NCBI GenBank assembly: GCA_020216985.1
Contig: JAIWOH010000015.1
Location: 1 to 10,000, forward strand
DNA: 10,000 bases
Direction: 5' to 3'
Source of the DNA: Nitrospira sp.
GTDB lineage: Bacteria; Nitrospirota; Nitrospiria; Nitrospirales; Nitrospiraceae
Translations under genes and position numbers: made by a program
Shown: positions 5,447 through 10,000 of the stretch, piece by piece
Layout: every line of letters begins with the position of its first letter
Numbering within the stretch: the stretch's first letter is position 1
The notes under the pieces: model-generated
What the model saw: the letters and a program-made list of their open reading frames with translations, nothing else
Database searches by the model: none
What the model was told of the DNA's origin: nothing

Positions 5447-6112
5447 TCACGGGGCCGACGAAGTCGGCGTCGCGGAACGGTCGCGAGACGCGGCCGTTCC
5501 GCCGGATTCGACATACAACAGGAAACGTGCGGCCAAATCGGCCGCCGCAAAGCGACCGGCTTGCTCCAGCGCTCGATTCTGTAACACGCGATTAAACTGG
5601 AGATCCCGCGTGACAAAGAACTCCGAGGCGCCTTTCGCCACTTGGCTCCAGACTTTTTTCTTCGTCTTGACCTCTTCCACGTCGAGCCGCAACACTACTT
5701 CCGTCCGGCTTTCCGTCGTCGTCGTTTGGCTGAAACTCAACGTGGGCATGCTCACGGAAAGAATCTCGCCGGTCAAGACCAAATCCGCTGCGGCGGAATC
5801 TGGTACGACCTGCGCCCCGCTGCCGGACGAAAACTCGTACCGCACATAGTTTGTATAGCGTGTCTCCAGATTCGGCTCGAAACTCCGATTGACCAGCGTT
5901 TTGATCGCGAGACGCGGCGCGGGCCCCTGCGCCGCGGAACGATCCGCGCCGCCGATGGTCGGACCGGCCCCTTCTACGCGAAACTGGTAGCCGCAACCGG
6001 CCGGCCCATTGATCACCACCGCGACGACCAGGACGGCAGATGTGAGCATCCACCGCGTCGGGCCGCTCGGCCTCGCATTGATGCTCCGCTCTGCACCCTC
6101 GACGATCCGCAT
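5447..6112 (-). CDS. lptE: LPS-assembly lipoprotein LptE
   Basis: This 221-residue lipoprotein is the plug of the LptD/LptE translocon, which inserts lipopolysaccharide into the outer leaflet of the outer membrane. A basic n-region and hydrophobic core (MLTSAVLVVAVVI, 22-34) lead to a lipobox GPAGC with Cys40, then GYQF, the usual LptE mature start. The -3 position is Pro instead of Leu, which is unusual. Family features follow: LAIKTLVNRSFEPNLET (a common LptE strand), the VLTGEILS and TTTTESRTEVVLRLDVEE strands, and a C-terminal helix with LAARFLLYVES. The start at 6110-6112 is chosen because it begins 5 bp after the leuS stop; an ATG at 6047-6049 would give a much shorter n-region. Position between leuS and holA is the conserved order of many Gram-negative genomes and supports the call. 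No outer-membrane partner (LptD) is in the window. Confidence 0.9.
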   Translation of the reverse strand: MRIVEGAERSINARPSGPTRWMLTSAVLVVAVVINGPAGCGYQFRVEGAGPTIGGADRSAAQGPAPRLAIKTLVNRSFEPNLETRYTNYVRYEFSSGSGAQVVPDSAAADLVLTGEILSVSMPTLSFSQTTTTESRTEVVLRLDVEEVKTKKKVWSQVAKGASEFFVTRDLQFNRVLQNRALEQAGRFAAADLAARFLLYVESGGTAASRDRSATPTSSAP

Positions 6113-6117
6113 GCTTC

Positions 6118-8553
6118 TCAGACTACGAAATTGATCAGTTTCTTCTCGACATACACCACTTTTTTGAGCTCCTTGCCCTGAATCCATCCGGCCACTTCTT
6201 CCCGGGCAAGGCGTTCGACTAGATCGCGCGGCGCGTCATGATCCACTTCGACCTTGCCCCGCAACCGACCGTTGACTTGCACCGGAATCGTCACTTGCTC
6301 GGCCACCGTCAGGGCCGGATCATGGGACGGCCACGGTTGCTGCGACACGCTCGGTGGATGCCCCAACCGTTCCCACAGCTCTTCGGTCAAATGAGGAGCA
6401 AAGGGAGCGAGCAGCAGAACGAAGGGCTCCAGCAGAGTGCGAGGCCGTTGCTCCGCCTTGGTCATTTCGTTGGTGAAGATCATCATCTGCGAGATCGCCG
6501 TGTTGAACCGCAGCGCCTCGATGTCCTCGGTGACTTTTTTGATCGTCCGGTGGAGCAGCCGCTGCTGCTCCACGGTCGGAGCCGACGAGACCACGACGGC
6601 GGACAATCGCCCCTCTTCATCGATCATGAGTCGCCAGACCCGTTCAAGAAACCGGGTGACGCCCTCCACGCCTCTCGTACTCCAGGGCTTCATCGCTTCG
6701 AGCGGCCCCATGAACATCTCATACATCCGCACCGCATCCGCGCCAAACCGATCGATCATCTCGTCCGGATTCACCACATTGCCGCGCGACTTGGACATCT
6801 TTTGATTGTCCTCGCCCAGCACGATGCCTTGGTGCACCAGTTTCTTAAACGGTTCCGGCGTCGAGACGACGCCGACGTCGTACAGCACCTTGTGCCAAAA
6901 CCGGGCATACAGAAGGTGCAGGACCGCGTGCTCGCTGCCGCCGATGTACAGATCGACCGGCATCCAATACCGTTCCTTGGCCGGATCGACAAGCCGGTCC
7001 TCGTTCTTCGGATCGATAAATCGCAGGTAGTACCAGCAAGACCCGGCCCATTGCGGCATCGTGTTGGTCTCGCGCCGGGCCGGTTTGCCCGTTGCCGGGT
7101 CGGTCGTCTGAAGCCAGGGTTCAAGATTCGCCAGCGGACTTTCCCCCGTGCCCGACGGTTTGAAGTTGCTCGCCTCCGGCAATTTCAAGGGAAGTTGTTC
7201 TTCCGGTAATGGACGCGGCTCCCCATCGACCCACAGAATGGGAAACGGCTCGCCCCAATACCGCTGTCGCGAAAACAGCCAATCCCGCAACTTGTAGTTG
7301 ACCGCACGTTTGCCTTTGCCCTGCTTCTCCAGCCAATCGATGATCTTCGGCATCGCCTCCGCGGGCACAAGTCCATCGATGGAAAAGCTCCCGTCGGGGG
7401 TTGTCGAGTTGACGACGGTTCCCCGCTCGATGTCAGTGAAGGCCGCCTCTTCGACGTTCCCCCCGGCGATCACCTCGCGGACGGGCAGCCGATACCGCCG
7501 CGCAAAGGCCCAGTCGCGTTCGTCATGGGCCGGCACCGCCATGATCGCGCCCGTGCCGTAGCTCATCAGCACATAGTCGGCGATCCAAATCGGCAGCCGC
7601 TCGCCGTTGACCGGATTGACGGCGTACCCGCCGGTGAAGACACCGGTTTTCTCCCTCTCAAGCTCCTGCCGTTGCAGATCGCTTTTTCTCGCCGCGGCGT
7701 CGCGGTAGGCGGACACGGCCTCCCGCTGTTCTTCAGTGGTCACCACTTCCGCTAACGGATGTTCGGGGGCCAACACCATATACGTGGCGCCGAAGAGCGT
7801 ATCCGGTCTGGTCGTAAAGACGCGAACGGCTCCCTTGACATCGGCCAAGGGAAACTCGACCTCGGCCCCGATCGAGCGGCCGATCCAGTTCTTTTGCATT
7901 TCGAGCGTACTGGCCGGCCAATCGACCAGCTTCAAGTCTTCGAGCAAACGGTCGGCATAGGCCGTGATTTTTAAGACCCACTGCCGCATCGGTTTGCGGA
8001 TCACCTCGAAGCCGCCTACTTCGCTCTTGCCGTCCACGATCTCTTCGTTTGCGAGCACCGTCCCCAACGCAGGGCACCAATTCACCGGCACCTCGGCGAC
8101 GTAGGCCAAGCCTCGCTCGAACAGTTTCAGAAAGATCCACTGGGTCCACCGATAGTAGTCGGGGTCGGTCGTGCTCAGTTCACGATCCCAATCGTAAGAG
8201 AGCCCCACCCGCTTCATCTGTCGCTTGAACGTGGCGATATTTTGCGCGGTGGTGATCGCGGGGTGGACGCCGGTCTTGACCGCGTACTGTTCGGCCGGGA
8301 GCCCGAACGCATCCCACCCCATGGGATGCAGCACGTTGAACCCTCGCATCCGTTTATACCGTGACACGATGTCGGTCGCCGTGTAGCCCTCCAGATGGCC
8401 GACATGGAGCCCCGAGCCGGATGGATACGGGAACATGTCGAGACAGTAAAATTTGGGCTTCGACGGATCTTCGGCGACTCGGAAGGTTTTCTGTTCTTCC
8501 CAGTACCGTTGCCACTTGGTTTCGATGGCTTGGTGATCGTAGCCTTTGCTCAT
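6118..8553 (-). CDS. leuS: Leucyl-tRNA synthetase
   Basis: This 811-residue class Ia synthetase attaches leucine to tRNA-Leu with ATP. The HIGH-type motif HVGH is at 50-53 in [17 protein letters not shown], and KMSKS begins at Lys585. The CP1 editing domain carries TTRPDT at 247-252 and further on [12 protein letters not shown] with its conserved Asp, so proofreading should be active. The catalytic-domain WYYLRFIDP and the anticodon-binding and C-terminal domains ([11 protein letters not shown] near the end) are all present. Length is slightly below the E. coli enzyme. The ATG at 8551-8553 is chosen because [18 protein letters not shown] is the usual N-terminus. No good Shine-Dalgarno is visible. 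It heads the leuS-lptE-holA operon, with a candidate promoter at 8584-8612 and a divergent methyltransferase gene upstream. Confidence 0.98.
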   Translation of the reverse strand: MSKGYDHQAIETKWQRYWEEQKTFRVAEDPSKPKFYCLDMFPYPSGSGLHVGHLEGYTATDIVSRYKRMRGFNVLHPMGWDAFGLPAEQYAVKTGVHPAITTAQNIATFKRQMKRVGLSYDWDRELSTTDPDYYRWTQWIFLKLFERGLAYVAEVPVNWCPALGTVLANEEIVDGKSEVGGFEVIRKPMRQWVLKITAYADRLLEDLKLVDWPASTLEMQKNWIGRSIGAEVEFPLADVKGAVRVFTTRPDTLFGATYMVLAPEHPLAEVVTTEEQREAVSAYRDAAARKSDLQRQELEREKTGVFTGGYAVNPVNGERLPIWIADYVLMSYGTGAIMAVPAHDERDWAFARRYRLPVREVIAGGNVEEAAFTDIERGTVVNSTTPDGSFSIDGLVPAEAMPKIIDWLEKQGKGKRAVNYKLRDWLFSRQRYWGEPFPILWVDGEPRPLPEEQLPLKLPEASNFKPSGTGESPLANLEPWLQTTDPATGKPARRETNTMPQWAGSCWYYLRFIDPKNEDRLVDPAKERYWMPVDLYIGGSEHAVLHLLYARFWHKVLYDVGVVSTPEPFKKLVHQGIVLGEDNQKMSKSRGNVVNPDEMIDRFGADAVRMYEMFMGPLEAMKPWSTRGVEGVTRFLERVWRLMIDEEGRLSAVVVSSAPTVEQQRLLHRTIKKVTEDIEALRFNTAISQMMIFTNEMTKAEQRPRTLLEPFVLLLAPFAPHLTEELWERLGHPPSVSQQPWPSHDPALTVAEQVTIPVQVNGRLRGKVEVDHDAPRDLVERLAREEVAGWIQGKELKKVVYVEKKLINFVV

Positions 8554-8583
8554 GGTCGCATGGTATTCAAAAAATGAGGGAGG

Positions 8584-8612
8584 AATCTAGCACAGCCCCT
8601 TCGAGCTCACAA
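8584..8612 (-). promoter_or_regulatory. Candidate sigma70-type promoter for leuS
   Basis: On the minus strand TTGTGA (8607-8612), a 17-bp spacer and TAGATT (8584-8589) form a good promoter, with a TGC extended -10 directly before the hexamer. Transcription would begin near 8577, giving a leader of about 24 nt before leuS. There is no room for a T-box or long leader peptide. The site lies in the gap if the methyltransferase starts at 8658. Confidence 0.55.
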
Positions 8613-8657
8613 GATTTGAGAATTCGACGGGCCGACGGCCCCGTCCTCCGGCGCGCG

Positions 8658-9347
8658 ATGGGATTCTACGGCAATCACATCTTTCCCCGTTTGATGGACC
8701 GGCTCATGGCGACGGAGGAATTCCGCCGCCTCCGGTCCGAATTGCTCGCACCGGTCCATGGCCGGGTGCTGGAGCTAGGGTTCGGGACGGGTCTCAACCT
8801 CTCGCACTATCCTCCTCTTGTCGCGCAACTGCATGCCGTGGACCCGGCCGAGCTGCTCCCCGAACGAGTCGCGCGCCGCGTCGCCGCCGCCCCGTTTCCG
8901 GTTCGATTCGACCGGAGGAGTGCCGAAACGTTGCCGTACGACGATCGCTCCTTCGATTTCGTGGTGAGCACCTGGACCCTCTGCACGATCCCCAATCCGG
9001 TCCAGGCGCTGCGGGAGGTCGGCCGCGTCCTCAAACCGGATGGACGTTTTCTCTTCTTGGAACACGGACTGAGCGGCGATCCCAACATCGCGGCCTGGCA
9101 GCATCGGCTCAATCCGATTCAGAATATCATCGGCTGCGGCTGCAACCTGAACAGGCGGATCGATCGCCTGATCGAGCAAGGCGGGCTCAGACTCCTTCAC
9201 ATGGACCGATTCGAAATGGAGGGAATTCCTCGTATCGGCGGCACGATGTATCGAGGCGAGGCCGCCGCAGCCGGTCAGCTCCTCCGGACCAAGGATGACA
9301 GCCTCTCGACGGACGGAAAATCAGCCGAAGGAGCGGGCGGCAGTTGA
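8658..9347 (+). CDS. Class I SAM-dependent methyltransferase, METTL7/thiol-methyltransferase-like
   Basis: This 229-residue methyltransferase has motif I VLELGFGTGLNL at 37-48, AVDPAE at 60-65 for the adenosyl ribose, the acidic-loop equivalent RSAETLPYDDRSFDFVVS at 87-104, and VLKPDGRFLFLEH at 124-136. The later run WQHRLNPIQNIIGCGCNLNRR at 147-167 matches the Methyltransf_11 branch related to animal METTL7 proteins, which methylate thiols; bacterial members are often annotated as UbiE- or phospholipid-type methyltransferases. The substrate is unknown. The ATG at 8658-8660 begins MGFYGNHIFPRLMD, the usual family N-terminus, and leaves room for the leuS promoter; an upstream in-frame ATG at 8574 adds 28 residues. 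Neither start has a clear Shine-Dalgarno. The last 25 or so residues are a polar tail beyond the conserved fold, overlapping the convergent HAD gene. Confidence 0.88.
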   Translation: MGFYGNHIFPRLMDRLMATEEFRRLRSELLAPVHGRVLELGFGTGLNLSHYPPLVAQLHAVDPAELLPERVARRVAAAPFPVRFDRRSAETLPYDDRSFDFVVSTWTLCTIPNPVQALREVGRVLKPDGRFLFLEHGLSGDPNIAAWQHRLNPIQNIIGCGCNLNRRIDRLIEQGGLRLLHMDRFEMEGIPRIGGTMYRGEAAAAGQLLRTKDDSLSTDGKSAEGAGGS

Positions 9348-9955
9348 GAACTGGATTTGGCGCTGTGGATGATCCGGCCAAGACCGAACTCCCGCGCGGC
9401 GGCGAGGCAGAGTTCATCGTCGTCGACATACAACGACCGCTTTGAATCAAACCCGATCAGCTCTCGACAAGCCGGCCAGTATTCCGGCCGCATTTTCAGA
9501 TAGCCCACCTCGAAAGCGTCCACGATCCGATCGACGTAGCGATCCAGCCCTGTTTTGGCCGTTTTCACGTCGACCCCGGCACGATGGGCGTTGGTGACGA
9601 TCGTCACCCGCTTGCCCAACCGACGCAAGGCGAGGAGAAATTCCTCCGCCCCCGGCAAAAACCCGATCATGTGATCCAACTCTTTGTGGAGAGCCACGAC
9701 GTCGATCCCGATCCGCCGACTCCAATAATGGAGATCGGTCCACGCCAGTTCGCCCTCCACTGACCGATACATGGCCATCAGGCGATCGCGAGCCTCCTCA
9801 AACGGCAGCTCATGCAGACGCGCGTACCGCCGGGGCAGCTCCTCCTCGAAAAAGAAATTGTCGAAATGCCGATCCAACAACGTGCCGTCCATGTCAAGCA
9901 ACACGTCGTCGATGTCGTTCCAAAAAACGCCGTCGCTCATCATTCCGACACTCAT
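9275..9955 (-). CDS. yrfG: HAD-family hydrolase, YrfG-like GMP/IMP nucleotidase
   Basis: This 226-residue haloacid-dehalogenase-type phosphatase has motif I DMDGTLLD at 21-28 (nucleophile Asp21, acid/base Asp23), motif II at Thr121 in VTIVTNAH, motif III Lys154 in GYLKMRPEYW, and motif IV YVDDDELCL at 176-184 for Mg2+ binding. The N-terminal LLDRHFDNFFFEEELPRRYA and the helical cap with DLHYWSRRIGIDV are characteristic of YrfG, which in E. coli removes phosphate from GMP and IMP; substrate here is inferred from that resemblance. The first ATG is at 9953-9955; ATGs at 9943 and 9940 are also in frame, and no Shine-Dalgarno decides between them. Residues after about 200 are a Ser/Pro-rich tail that overlaps the methyltransferase gene by 73 bp. 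It is probably transcribed alone in the window. Confidence 0.88.
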   Translation of the reverse strand: MSVGMMSDGVFWNDIDDVLLDMDGTLLDRHFDNFFFEEELPRRYARLHELPFEEARDRLMAMYRSVEGELAWTDLHYWSRRIGIDVVALHKELDHMIGFLPGAEEFLLALRRLGKRVTIVTNAHRAGVDVKTAKTGLDRYVDRIVDAFEVGYLKMRPEYWPACRELIGFDSKRSLYVDDDELCLAAAREFGLGRIIHSAKSSSQLPPAPSADFPSVERLSSLVRRS

Positions 9956-10000
9956 CGCTCACAACGAACAAAGGAACAGTTTAACACGGCGGATCTCTTC

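Noticed and set aside
4897..5595. 232-codon plus-strand open frame opposite holA and lptE
   Set aside because: It runs opposite two well-conserved genes and across their junction, with Arg/Gln-rich shadow composition.
5428..5616. 63-codon N-terminal extension of HolA
   Set aside because: It overlaps the conserved 3' end of lptE in another frame and precedes the normal HolA N-terminus, which has its own ATG and GAGGG.
6238..7209. 323-codon plus-strand open frame opposite leuS
   Set aside because: It is antisense to the conserved leuS sequence, rich in His, Arg and Pro as expected for a GC-rich shadow frame, and shows no motif.
8550..8561. Three-codon minus-strand ORF (ATG CGA CCA TGA) overlapping the leuS start, possible leader peptide
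   Set aside because: It has no ribosome-binding site, contains no leucine codons and could easily arise by chance from the CCATG sequence around the start.

Overview
The window appears to come from a GC-rich Gram-negative bacterium. An LptE-type outer-membrane lipoprotein gene sits in a leuS-lptE-holA operon, and the core proteins look most like those of Nitrospira and relatives (phylum Nitrospirota). That taxonomic call is a judgement from protein character and gene order, not a database match.

Left part (about 1-3117) is accessory DNA, mostly on the minus strand. It holds the N-terminal part of an AAA ATPase of the DUF4143-associated type (1-410), a repeat-rich promoter region in front of it, and two intact minus-strand genes in tandem: a winged-helix/DUF488 fusion (1690-2595) followed by an unrecognised 273-274 aa protein (856-1677). 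The pair is bracketed by two copies of a 30-bp sequence (533-562 and 2643-2672, 28/30 identical). Both copies read as the C-terminal tail of a type I restriction specificity subunit (HsdS). Next to the right-hand tail lies a decayed Fic/RhuM-like fragment. Together these look like the wreck of a type I restriction-modification locus and its usual cargo. No hsdM or hsdR is present in the window.

The boundary is an intact tRNA-His(GTG) gene (3118-3195, minus) whose 3' end faces the accessory DNA, as expected if a genomic island had used the tRNA as an integration site.

Right part (3196-10000) is core housekeeping DNA. pyrF (minus) is divergent from rpsT (plus). rpsT converges on and overlaps the 3' end of the minus-strand operon leuS-lptE-holA (leucyl-tRNA synthetase, LPS-assembly lipoprotein, DNA polymerase III delta). 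Divergent from leuS is a METTL7-like class I SAM methyltransferase (plus), which converges with a 73-bp overlap on a YrfG-like HAD nucleotidase (minus). Candidate sigma70-type promoters were found for leuS, tRNA-His, the ATPase and, less clearly, rpsT. A small hairpin sequesters the rpsT Shine-Dalgarno sequence.

The most interesting parts are the DUF488 pair inside hsdS scars, the ATPase operator-like repeats and the rpsT ribosome-binding-site hairpin. No CRISPR array, complete insertion sequence or integrase gene was seen.
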